Origin: Halisarca cf. caerulea
Taxonomy: Eukaryota > Porifera > Demospongiae > Chondrillida > Halisarcidae
DNA: 64,000 nucleotides
Direction of reading: 5' to 3'
Assembly: GCA_963170055.1 (NCBI GenBank)
Contig: CAUJGJ010000444.1
Location: 7,109,618 to 7,173,617, forward strand
The notes under the pieces were generated by a model. That model saw nothing but the letters and a program-made list of their open reading frames with translations. It did not search any database and was not told where the DNA came from. Within the stretch, counting starts at the first letter, position 1. Every line of letters starts with the position of its first letter. Of the stretch, positions 54,478 to 64,000 are shown one piece after another. The translations under genes were made by a program, and so were the position numbers.

Positions 54478-57400
54478 ATGTCAGGATTCCATTTGCTGTG
54501 TCTGGTGCTGACTCAAGCTGCATTATGCATGGGATACAGTGATTTTCAGTATGTGGCATGAATATTTCAAACCACTGAATTTAGAATGACAATCATTTGG
54601 TGTCCGAGTGTAAACCCCTTTTACACTGGGGAAAAGTTGAAAGTGATTTCAGCTAAACCACTTTCAAAAGGACACCACATCCAAACTGTTAGGAAAATAG
54701 CTTACAAGAATGCAAGATTATCCAAATTGAACTGCACATAACAAAATTCAGTACTAGTTACTACATGCCGGTGAGGGAGCAACGCATTTACTGTGCAAGA
54801 CCCAAGGGTGCAAAGCGCCTGAGAGGCGAGAGCAGTAAATGCATTACTCCAGAGTGACAGGCGTGTAGTAAGTAGTTTATCACCAAATAAATGCTCTGAC
54901 AAATTCAAGGGATGATTTCAAGGTATCTTGGATGAGCTGATAAAGTATTTTATTCGCTTTAAATAACTTCAAAGTTGGTGTAATCATCACTGAAGAACCT
55001 TAACAAATTCCTCAGGAAGGTGCAGACAGGTTTAGTGCATTTGGTAGGAACTTAACAGAGATCTACAATTACCGTTGTTACGCTGGCCACCACTGCTTAT
55101 GCTTATTAGCATATGCAACTTCCCCTGCTTTTCTGGACCTTTCTTTATTGATTGACTAGCTATTCGGAGGCCTTTTGTGTACTACATATTGTGGAATGAA
55201 TCTTCTCATTGTGTCAAGGTAACTGTTCTCTGTAATCTACTTTAGTATTTAGAAATTTAGTATTTAGAAATTTGGCAAAAATTCAGATTCTTCACGAAAT
55301 GTGTTCACTCTGCGGATCTCAGCCAACAGTCAATCCATAGACACAGTACTAAGTGATAGCAAGGAATTGTTGTCATAAGGTGGGCGCTGGGGTGCTTGGC
55401 CAACATATTGCCTGGGAGTAACTAACTTACTTTCCCCAAGGGGGTCCCTTTGATGTATGACATCATCAGGCGATAAGTGAATATACACTTTTATGATTGA
55501 AAGCTCTCTATTCTGCAGGCCTTGTACAAGGACATTCTACAGACAAGTCCAAAAATACTCTTACTCATCCTACCTATATCGCTATAACTACTGCAAGACT
55601 ATTTGGGGTGTCCGTTATTGGTGCGTTCTCAGAGATGTTACTAGAAATAGCTGATTACATACAGTGAAACCGGATTGCAAACCATCTAGCTCTGTCTTAG
55701 GTTAAGAGTAACCTACGTATTCTGACAGTCTTTCAGCCTGGCATACAGCTTGTTCTTCATGGGTGCATGCCTACATTGTTGGATTCTGGGGCCCCACTGA
55801 ATACTTTTACTGTACAACAAGGCAGGGTCTACCCAATAAGATGTATAGCTGATGGCTGCATCTTGACGCTGAATAACTATATTATGTAATCAAAGGTAGC
55901 ATCTTTCATCAAAATTTAGTAGTGATTAGCACAACAGTAGTGTTTGAAGTCCATGTGATTCTATAAGTTATAGTTGTCTGCACCTCACATCTCTGCAGTA
56001 GGTACTATAAATTAGGAACACGGTTTCGACAGAACATCTACTATGGAAGCGAAAGCTACAGAGGTTGTTGTGCGGACTATGGCGGTAGTAACTGTAACAT
56101 AAGTGAGTGGAAATTACAGATCGTTGAAATGCTGCATGAAAAACCTGCACACACAGTGGAGACATGTATAGCTGTCATGATTTTGTTCACTGTGTGTATG
56201 AGTTTGTCCCCATCAAATGGCTAAGAAGAGCGTGCAATAATGTCAGTGTGCATTATTACAGTCATTTCACTGATGGGCTTAAAAAAATAAGCAATCATGC
56301 ATGCATGCAAGTATACACATGTATTTGCACATGTACTTGCACGACCACGTGTGTTTTAGGGGGTTTTGAAATACCTAAATAAATCCAACACTCACAACAC
56401 ACTAATTTCGTTGAACGCATTTTCCATTATTATTACAATGTACTATGTGGATCTATAATAAACTATTGCAGGAAGAGTTAGAATTGGACATGTGTTCCCT
56501 TCTGTTGTGGACGAGAAACCATCCCTGAAGGTATCCTGGCTGCCTATTGGAACCTCCAATATCACCTACAAGATCCACTACACTAGCAGTACTACTAACA
56601 AATACGAAACTGTCACAAAACCTCACACAGACCCATGTACTGTACTGGAGAATTTGGTTAAATCAACCCGTTACCACATACAGGTTGCTGCAATGTATGG
56701 AGGACAAGTAGGACCATATAGCACCACAGCCGATGGATCCACATATGCTGGTAAGACACTGCTTAGTCCCTATATAAGATAGATGTGTTGCTCAGCTATG
56801 TAGATGTAGGTAACAGCAATTCAAGAATTTACTTCCATCCAAACAAAAAATACTAGCCTCTTGATATACACCACACAGAAAATACATGTATGGTACTGTG
56901 CTTAAAACTATTCGGACAGTTACAAAACAGAATGCCATGTGGTTCTATGAAGCAGAGTTAAAGTGTTATGCTTTATAAGCAAATTATGTAGATTGCAAGG
57001 CAATTTGGATTTTTAGGGGCTGCCTGTGGCAGCCCCTATATTGTTTTCATTTGGACTTCCGGTGTGTAACGCTCGTCCGATATATATATATACTATGGAT
57101 TTGAAGAAAAGTCTTATAATAGAGAATTTATATAATAGTAATAGAGAAGTATGAATTTATACAGAAATGAGTTATAGGATTGTTTGAAAACAATTGCCAA
57201 ATATGGCAATTGTTTTCAAAACAATTGTCCAGTTACAATAAACAGTATGTTCAATGAATGTTCAGCTGTGCACTTACACTCAAATGCTTTGCAAGTGATT
57301 CGAGTGCGTGGGGCGGCAGCCCCCACGAGTTTTTAACTCGAATTACTTGTCTTTTTAAGGAATACATTACAACAATAGCCTGATGCATAACATTTTATAC

Positions 57401-58288
57401 ATACTGTAGATCCCCCTCATCCAGAGAATGTTGTGCTTCAGCCAAGAGAACAACCTGGAGAGCTGACAGTGTCTTGGTCACTTGTACCAGCAGCACCTAC
57501 CTTTGCTTCAGTACTCGGGTACCTTGTCCAATATCAGGATTTGCAAAGGAGAAGCTTTTTGTTTCAGAATGAAGTCAGTGAGGAAATGAAATGGCTTAAG
57601 AGTAGCTACACATTCACAGGATTAATACCAGGTTCAACTTATAAAGTGAGAGTGGGGACATATGGTGCAATGAACAGTAGGATGTATGGAGCAGCTATGA
57701 ATGTCACAATCTATGATGGTTAGTGACAGAGGTGCTAGAGAATTGCAGACAGATTAATAATATGACACCTGTACAGTGGAACCAAACAGGGTATTATTGA
57801 AAAAAAAACTTGCTTCCAGTATATTATGGAGCCCTGAAACAACTTATTCAGCTTTATCTGTAATAATGGATCAAAGTATGAAACAGCCTTCAGTGGCCTT
57901 CAAACACTAAATTTCCGAAAGTGCAATCCAGCACGTCCAACCAAACTCTGTCTAGCCTCATCATGTATGCCTATGCCTGTCTAGCCAAATGCTTGTCCGT
58001 CCCTGTGCCCGTCCAGCCACATGCTTGTCTATTCTTATGCTGGTCTAGCCCTGTGCAGCCAAGAAGACATCCCTACGCAGTTTCAGTACTTTTTGTGAAC
58101 TTAGCAATCATCTCTTCATACCTTTTTCCAGTTTTCATATTACATTATGCACCTTGTCAACAGTACATATACTGATGTATACTCACAGGTGTATACAACA
58201 CTTGTACTCACTAGGTCAGAGCACAAGTAACCAAAGTGTACATTCACACTTTAGGCGCCATTATGAATTCTGGAAGTGTAACCTTCTA

Positions 58289-58336
<48 letters not shown>

Positions 58337-60486
58337 ATAGGAAGTAGGCGAATAAAAATGGCTGCTGAAAGGAAAGAAGAGTTTAAACAAGCAACAGTTT
58401 ATCTCTGCAACAATGGTATCAGGTTTATGAAGGGGTTTTATCCTTCAACTTTGTATTTTTGCCTTCGTTGCAATTTTGAAGAAAATGCGCTGCATTTTGG
58501 CAGTTTCAGCCACGGTTTTATCCTAGGGTCCACCATGTGCATCCACACCCATGATTTGTCTATGTTGTGTATAATTTTTCACTCTAGTGCCAGGTGCAAT
58601 TCTCCACATTGAGTCAAAATCATTCTTGAGGCTAAATGGTAGTCTTTGCCTCCATTTCTCATGGGCTCAACCACATAGTGATTCACCAATTCACAACTTT
58701 CATGTAAGCTATAGAAAGGTAAAGGATAGAGGCTGGATAGACACATCAGTGACGACTACATCTTTCACCATGGACGGTCTTAACATCAGCACAGTGTACA
58801 AGGTTAAGGTTTGTGCAGAGTCAAACATAGGACGAGGAGAATGCAGTATTGCAACTGCTAGAACACCAAGTGGTGAGTAATTAAGTGCTGATGGACTCCT
58901 TAGATCACATAGTGATTAGCAGAATATGTCCAACATATTTGAAATAATTCTCTCCCTCTCCATGAATTATCCTGCCACATAAAACTGGACATGAACAATT
59001 TTCCTCACTCATACTCACTTTGTATCTCATTCAGCTCTTTTCTTTACCTTTCCTAGTCACTTTTTCACCTTCTACTTGGTCTGCCTGATCCTGCCTACCT
59101 CATCTTCACAAACTAACCATTCCTCTAAGTCATGCTTACTCATTTCTTCAAACAACCTTGTGTTTGCATCCTCATTAGCCACCAATACCTGTAAATACCT
59201 GTACAGTCTGCCTAATGCTGGTTAGCAATCCATACAGTAAATCATGAGAAAATTATCTTCAAACACTTTTCTCATACACACAGTTCCAGCAACTGTAAAG
59301 GTGACTCGGGATATGGTGACCCGTATCATCCACAAAGAACGTGGTTCACTCCGACCAGCACTCAAAATTTCATGGCCAACTGCAGAAAGTGACCTACCTA
59401 TTGATCAGTACCAAATCCAGTTTCGCATAAAACAAAGAAGCAATAATTCGTTAAAATGGACAACACTTAACATCTCATCCAACAGCACGCAGCAACAGCT
59501 ATCTAACCTGGAGCATGATACAATCTATGAGGTAAGAATCAGGGCCTTTTCGAAGCTGGGAGCAGGTGACTGGAGCCGGATCGTCTCTAAGTCTACTGAT
59601 ACAATAGGTAAGACAATGTATGACATCTGTCTACCATGCATATAATGATGACCGATAAAATGCAAACCTTATAATACATACATACATACATACATACATA
59701 CATACATACATACAAGTAGCCCTTTTCTGTAGGATGTAGTTTGGCTTGTTGCTAGTGGACTCTATTAACTCCTGCTTGAATGTACATGTTCTCTGCAGAA
59801 TGCTGCCGAAAATGTTTGAGCACAGAAAAACGAGTAGTGGTCACCTTTGAGACTAGCGTGATGAGTGTCCCTCTCTCAAGAGCAGCTCTGGTAGAAGTGA
59901 ATGTTTATCGCTATGGTACTTTGAGGGAGGAGCTAACCATACGAGTTGAAGACCAGACTGTACAGAATGGTAGGTGCAATGTATACAGTATACACATCTA
60001 CAAATGATAAAAAAGGACATAAACTTTAATGCATAACTATAATATGTGAGTGTGTTCATGAAAAAGGCCTTAAAAGATGTTTCCAAATGTTATAAACTCT
60101 GGTATCATTTGAATCTGTATTCAAAACTCTATCCAATGATGCAAGCTTAAATGCATAGCAGCTAGAAGTAAGCAAATGTGGGACATTCTTTTGTTCTGTG
60201 ATGTGCAGGTTTGGAGAACACACTTCTGGTTCATATGGTACGCATACCCTTGAAAACAAGGAATTCGAGTTAAAAACTTGTGTGGGCTGCCGCCCCACAC
60301 AATTGAATCTCTGGCAAACCATTGAGGTGTAACTGCAACTGCACATCTGAACTTTCATTGAACTAACTTTTATTGTAACTGGAAAATTGTTTTGAAACAA
60401 ATTCCTAACTCATTCCTGTATAAGTTAATTGCAAAAGTTTTCATCCTGACCAAATTTGTGTGCGTACGGTATAGTGTTGTGCGTGT

Positions 60487-60535
<49 letters not shown>

Positions 60536-61122
60536 TGTGTTTAATGACAAGAGTTACCTTCATGATTGTGGGATCAGAATGAAGTTGTTTGTTCACAGTT
60601 TACAAATGTAGGCAAGATTAGTGCAGGTAACAGTAAAAACACTGTAGGCTTCAAACAGAGGCCCAGATCATTAACATATCTATTTACTAAGCATCTACAG
60701 CAAAGTGAGGGAAATCATTTTCTCAGCATGCAATTCTACAATGGACTCTTCCTAATTACTACTCGCGACTGCCATATGCGTGTGTACGTATGTATGTAAA
60801 TGTATATGTATATGCATATATATCATATTATACATATATATATGTGTGTGTGTGTGTACTGTACGCAACCATTTAGTCTTACTATATACATATTATCACA
60901 CCTACAGTTTCCAGCAGTGACTACTACCTTTTGAGAAGGGAATTGTACTTCAAACCAAATGCCAAAGCTGTAGACAAAGCCTCATTTCATATAGTTCTTC
61001 ATCCCAACAACTTTCTCAACAAGGAAGGAATGTATTCTATTTTTCTTCTGCTTCAAGCCAGAGAGGGAGAGGGAGAGACATTAGCTTTTGGAGTCTCTGA
61101 AATGACTTTAAATATAATTTAG
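54478..61122 (+). CDS. Secreted FN3-repeat protein with Cys-rich start and Calx-beta-like end
   Basis: Eight exons: 54478-54548, 55999-56102, 56472-56750, 57410-57718, 58588-58872, 59284-59607, 59799-59969 and 60908-61122. All have GT/AG ends and matching phases (mostly phase 1) and give 585 residues to TAG. Residues 1-17 are a signal peptide (MSGFHLLCLVLTQAALC). Residues 24-58 (RFRQNIYYGSESYRGCCADY, GGSNC) resemble the end of an EMI or EGF-like module. Residues 60-151, 152-254, 255-349 and 350-457 are four FN3-like domains, each with a V-S-W-type strand and a Y-x-V-x-V strand. Residues 458-585 look Calx-beta-like (VEVNVYRYGTLREELTIRV, SSDYYLLRRELYFKP), split by an intron. There is no transmembrane segment, so it is probably extracellular matrix or a secreted ligand. 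Introns hold elements B3, C1 and B4. No break seen; ends and upstream exons need transcript support. Confidence 0.75.
54754..54875. repeat. Snap-back hairpin 2 (in FN3 gene intron 1)
   Basis: Arms 54754-54795 and 54832-54875 are inverted copies (AGTTACTACATGCCGG ... CGCATTTACTG against CAGTAAATGC ... GCGTGTAGTAAGTAG), with about 75-80% match. The loop holds CGCCTGAGAGGCG. Arm sequence is unlike hairpins 1 and 3. Confidence 0.6.
57011..57350 (+). mobile_element. Family B hairpin-ended element, full length (B3), in intron 3
   Basis: Left hairpin GGGGCTGCCTGTGGCAGCCCC (57015-57035), TTGGACTTCCGGTGTGTAAC, a short TA tract (57079-57090), the internal palindrome (57179-57226) and the right hairpin with GGGGCGGCAGCCCCC ending ACTCGAATTACTTG. 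Same orientation as the host gene. Confidence 0.9.
58258..58440 (+). mobile_element. Family C element, truncated (C1), in intron 4
   Basis: ATTCTGGAAGTGTAA, CTATTCATATA, a TA tract (58292-58333), then GCAATAGGAAGTAGGCGAAT and AAAATGGCTGCTGAAAG, all shared with C2 (63138-63400) in inverse orientation. Both terminal hairpins are missing. A frame from the ATG (58361) reads MAAERKEEFKQATVYLC. Confidence 0.7.
59671..59715. repeat. (CATA)n microsatellite in intron 6
   Basis: About 11 units of the tetranucleotide CATA. Confidence 0.95.
60258..60427 (-). mobile_element. Family B element fragment (B4), in intron 7
   Basis: Plus-strand start CAAGGAATTCGAGTTAAAAA, hairpin core GGGCTGCCGCCCC, then the GAACTTTCATTGAAC and TTATTGTAACTGG segments of family B. 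It stops before the TA tract. Confidence 0.75.
60476..60541. repeat. (GT)n microsatellite in intron 7
   Basis: Near-uninterrupted GT repeat of about 65 nt. A shorter one is at 60841-60858. Confidence 0.95.
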
Positions 61123-61357
61123 CACTTATCATACAACAGTGGTGATATAAAGTATGATGGTGTGCATGGTTAAGTATAGTGCTAGTTATGGGAATTCACA
61201 GTAATTAAGCACTCTGTCCAGAGGTCATATTGAAGATGCACTATTAATGGACTCAATGTGTAACAGTGACTTATTTTGAAGTTTAGCTGTTTGCTATAAC
61301 AATTCTGTAAAATCTGCATTTCAACTAACAGAAGTAATGAAATTCAATTTTCACGTA
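61123..61357. other. 3' flank of FN3 gene
   Basis: Probable 3' untranslated region. No AATAAA is seen before repeat D begins. Confidence 0.4.
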
Positions 61358-61911
61358 TTACACTAGTCCTGTGCAGTCAATTTGTGTCGTAAGCGAGGGA
61401 ACTTCAGTGGAGGAAGACCATTGTGCAAAGAAGGCTGACGGTTGAACGAACGATAATATCGGCGATTGAGGAAAAGCGAACTGGACATTCAGCGCCCGAT
61501 CGGCGATATCGAAGAACAAGAATTCAAATAGAAAAGTCTGTTTTACTAACTTGAGCACCTTATGAAAGGGTAAACGATCTATGTTTGAGCCTTCAAAATG
61601 TGCTTTAGGCCTACCATTAACAGCAAAATTGCAGGGCGATTTCACATAAGTACTGCAGTTCACTATACCTACTATCGATCGTGAATATGATCTTCCAAGC
61701 TTCCTTATACAACTATATGTATGTGACATTAATTTTTGGCAAATAAAGACTTTTACATGTATGAAAACTAGAACAAATACTGCACATCACAATCGCCCTT
61801 GCCTCTACGTCATAAAAATGTCATACACATATCACATGATTGAAGCCTTACACACACCCAAATTCCAGCCCATTAACACAATAATGGGACTTTGGACATG
61901 TCCCACACGTG
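61358..61911 (-). repeat. Unclassified repeat family D, copy 2
   Basis: Inverted relative to copy 1 (6833) and the best preserved member. Edge motif CACGTGTGGGACATGTCC on the minus strand. It keeps a 124-codon open frame (61729-61358, minus) reading FAVNGRPKAHFEGSNIDRLP, KVLKLVKQTFLFEFLFFDIA and VQFAFPQSPILSFVQPSAFF. Unlike copy 1 it lacks the KIKQRLRT segment. No known domain. Confidence 0.65.
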
Positions 61912-62319
61912 TAGAGATGCATTGCAATTAGCTCCATTGTATAATAACAATTGTGCAATTGTTGTGGACGAACCTCACTGTATATGTACCTGGTAAGCAA
62001 ACTGCTACAAAATAGATAAATTCAAATGAAATTATGAAACTGCAGATCTAGAGTAGTAAATGCCATGTGAAAGAGTTACAATACTGTATAAATTGACTGT
62101 TCTTCACATTATCACATACAGGGGAGAAGGCATCTGTTCTTAGTATTCCAAACTTGGGGAAGTTAGAAGTCTTGTGAAGGCAGGTGTAAATATCTTGATT
62201 GGAATGCAATCATTAGCCTTGTTTTGTTCGCTTACACTTGCCCTTCAGCAATAAAACATTCAGACATGACAATATTTGATCTCTGCAACTAATGATAAAT
62301 GATACATAGTAAGCAACTC
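61912..62319. other. Non-coding
   Basis: No gene or repeat recognised. Confidence 0.4.
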
Positions 62320-62700
62320 AGTGGAGGTAGACCCCATTATCCAAAGAAAAACAACCCAACCGAGTGCCACCAGATGATTGAACTAAGTCCAATATCAGCA
62401 ACTGAGTCAAGCAAATTTGATATTCAGTACCCAATCAGTGATATTGAAGAACTAGGTGCATAATCTTTGTTTGAGCTTAAATCTAAGAAAAATCTGTACT
62501 ACTACCTTACTACCCTATAGAAGGATGAACTGTCTATAGTCAACCTTCCAAAGGTTTCAAATCTACCACTAATTGCAAAAGTGTAGGACGATTTTGAAAG
62601 TAAACACTGCAGAGTTTGCAATATGTGAATTTGATCTTGCAAGTTTCCTTACAAATGCATGAAACGTGTTTGTTCTCCACAAATAGACGCCCTGGGCGGG
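62320..62700 (-). repeat. Unclassified repeat family D, diverged copy 3
   Basis: On the minus strand it carries FKLKQRLCT, NITDWVLNIKFA and CAAGATCAAATTCACATA, matching copy 1 in order, but the frame has many stops. Only about 0.4 kb from copy 2 and in the same orientation. Confidence 0.55.
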
Positions 62701-62705
62701 GTATA

Positions 62706-62814
62706 TAATAGTTATACAATGGCATTTGCGGAGTATGGATTTATACACGCACTCGCCCTCGGGTCTCGTGCGTGTATAATCCATACTCCACAAATTGCCA
62801 TTGTATAACTATTA
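62706..62814. repeat. Snap-back hairpin 3
   Basis: 47-nt arms 62706-62752 and 62768-62814 (TAATAGTTATACAATGGC ... TATACACGCAC) are inverted and almost identical. The 15-nt loop is TCGCCCTCGGGTCTC. It shares CCCTCGG with the loop of hairpin 1 but no arm sequence. Confidence 0.85.
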
Positions 62815-63137
62815 CATATATATGTGTGTGTGTACTCTATGCATGTATATTCATGTAACATATCATAGTCCATGTGGTACTGTACAAAGCATAGAATTGA
62901 AGCCACACTAGCCTATGCAAATGTATGTCACATTTCCTACTACACTTTTAACCCTTTATTGTGGGACATGCGCGCTCGCTCACTTTTAAGGTACTCTTTG
63001 AAGTGTGCAAGAATATAATAGTATGTTACTGAATCCTAAAAGTAAAACACATCAGCACAGCATAGGCCAATAATATCAAGTCACATTTTATTTGGTATTC
63101 TTAGAAGTGTGTAAGAATATATGTTACTAAATCCTAA
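62815..63137. other. Non-coding
   Basis: GTGTAAGAATATA and TTACTAAATCCTA/TTACTGAATCCTA occur twice (63003-63040, 63108-63135). This short direct duplication lies next to element C2. Confidence 0.4.
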
Positions 63138-63287
63138 CAAGTAATTCGGGGAAAAAACTCGTGGGGCTGCCGCCCCTCGTCCCAAATTACTTGCAAATAT
63201 AGCGGTTTATCTTGGCAAAAATGGTATCAGGTTTTTGTTAAAGTCTTCTTTTCTTTCAGCAGCCATTTTTATTTGCCTACTTCCTGT

Positions 63288-63332
<45 letters not shown>

Positions 63333-63400
63333 GAATAGAGCATTACACTTCCGGAATTCGTAATGAAACTAATATAGGGGCCACCTGTGCCAGCCCCTAC
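63138..63400 (-). mobile_element. Family C hairpin-ended element, full length (C2)
   Basis: Plus-strand start CAAGTAATTCGGGG with hairpin core GGGGCTGCCGCCCC. Next is CAGCAGCCATTTTTATTTG (minus-strand ATGGCTGCTG), a TA tract (63292-63332), CACTTCCGGAATTCG, and a final hairpin GGGGCCACCTGTGCCAGCCCC. It has the same plan as families A and B with different internal sequence. Confidence 0.8.
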
Positions 63401-64000
63401 AAATGTAACACATCAATACAACCATATGCTGAGAATATCATGCCACATCTCTTGTGAACAGACCACATTCTTCTACAGACTCACACATCACATCACAATC
63501 TGATTTCACCAAGAGGCCAGCCATAAGCTATGTTCACAAGTGGCAAAGTGATGTGAGGTCACGTATTTGCACAACACCACAAGCTGTTTTCCTCAGAAAG
63601 CATCAATTCCTGGAAATAATGATTATACATGACTGTTGGCTGTAAAGTGATAGTTACCACATGGCTCCTTAGGGAGTAACATGTCTAAGGAGGCCATGAC
63701 GTAACTACTTTATCTGCTTTTAAAATAGTAGACAACCCATCATTAGAATTACTTGTTTTATCCATGTTGGTATTCAACTGGCTGATGATAGCTGCCTGGC
63801 AACGTCCTAACCAAAGCAACAAGAAACCAAACACAAAATAATGATAGAGATATATGACATAACAATATGAGCTCACATTTGTAGCTTCTGAAATTAGTCA
63901 CATACAAAAATTGGGGAGTCAATTCTCACAATAATTGGAGGATGACCAGGCTCCATGTAGATAAGTGATAAAAACAAGGGGGCTGGAAATTTGAGAACAC
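63401..64000. other. Window end, nothing recognised
   Basis: A frame at 63454-63645 (AISYVHKWQSDVRSRICTTP) shows no motif. No repeat family seen. Confidence 0.35.

Overview
The window is eukaryotic and animal-like. Genes are split by introns with GT/AG ends, a secreted fibronectin type III (FN3) protein has phase-1 exons, there is an alpha-tubulin exon, and most of the DNA is animal-type transposons. The mix (piggyBac, Tc1, PIF/Harbinger, Merlin, Mutator-like, CACTA-like, PHD-bearing CR1/L2-like LINE, DIRS) and the HNDIK-type kinase-like ORF suggest an early-branching marine animal, perhaps a demosponge. That placement is inference.

Layout. 0-8 kb: a gypsy-type integrase scrap, a decayed multi-exon CACTA-like transposase with matching CACTA-type end sequence, and short hairpin-ended elements. 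8.8-9.3 kb: a small intact two-exon CCCH zinc-finger gene. 10.3-12.7 kb: a complete Tc1-type element with a transposase and a second convergent gene, inserted in a piggyBac relic. 12.7-25 kb: relics of DDE transposases, HIRAN-like, P-loop, RecQ, DUF6589-like and kinase-like genes. 26-28.5 kb: a full-length piggyBac with TTAA duplications. 29.3-33.9 kb: a nearly full-length LINE (intact PHD ORF1, damaged ORF2) cut by a hairpin-ended element. 34-41.6 kb: tubulin exon, Merlin, Tc1 and piggyBac derivatives and a Mutator-like gene. 41.65-45.4 kb: a complete Harbinger element whose MADF/BESS gene and seven-exon nuclease both read through intact. 45.4-54.4 kb: mostly relics. 54.5-61.1 kb: an intact eight-exon gene for a 585-residue secreted protein (signal peptide, Cys-rich EMI-like segment, four FN3-like domains, Calx-beta-like end). 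61-64 kb: dispersed repeats.

Three observations stand out. First, the Tc1-type element carries an extra gene, and the 5' end of that gene survives in two other internally deleted copies. Second, three families of short elements (A, B, C) share an architecture: a G/C hairpin at each end, an internal (TA)n tract, an ETS-like site near one hairpin, and related 3' ends finishing in CTTG. They look mobilised by one machinery, possibly Helentron-like. Third, there are snap-back hairpins whose long arms differ at each locus while two of the three share a short CCCTCGG loop. Exon joins were made by eye from splice signals and reading phase; no database search or computation was run.
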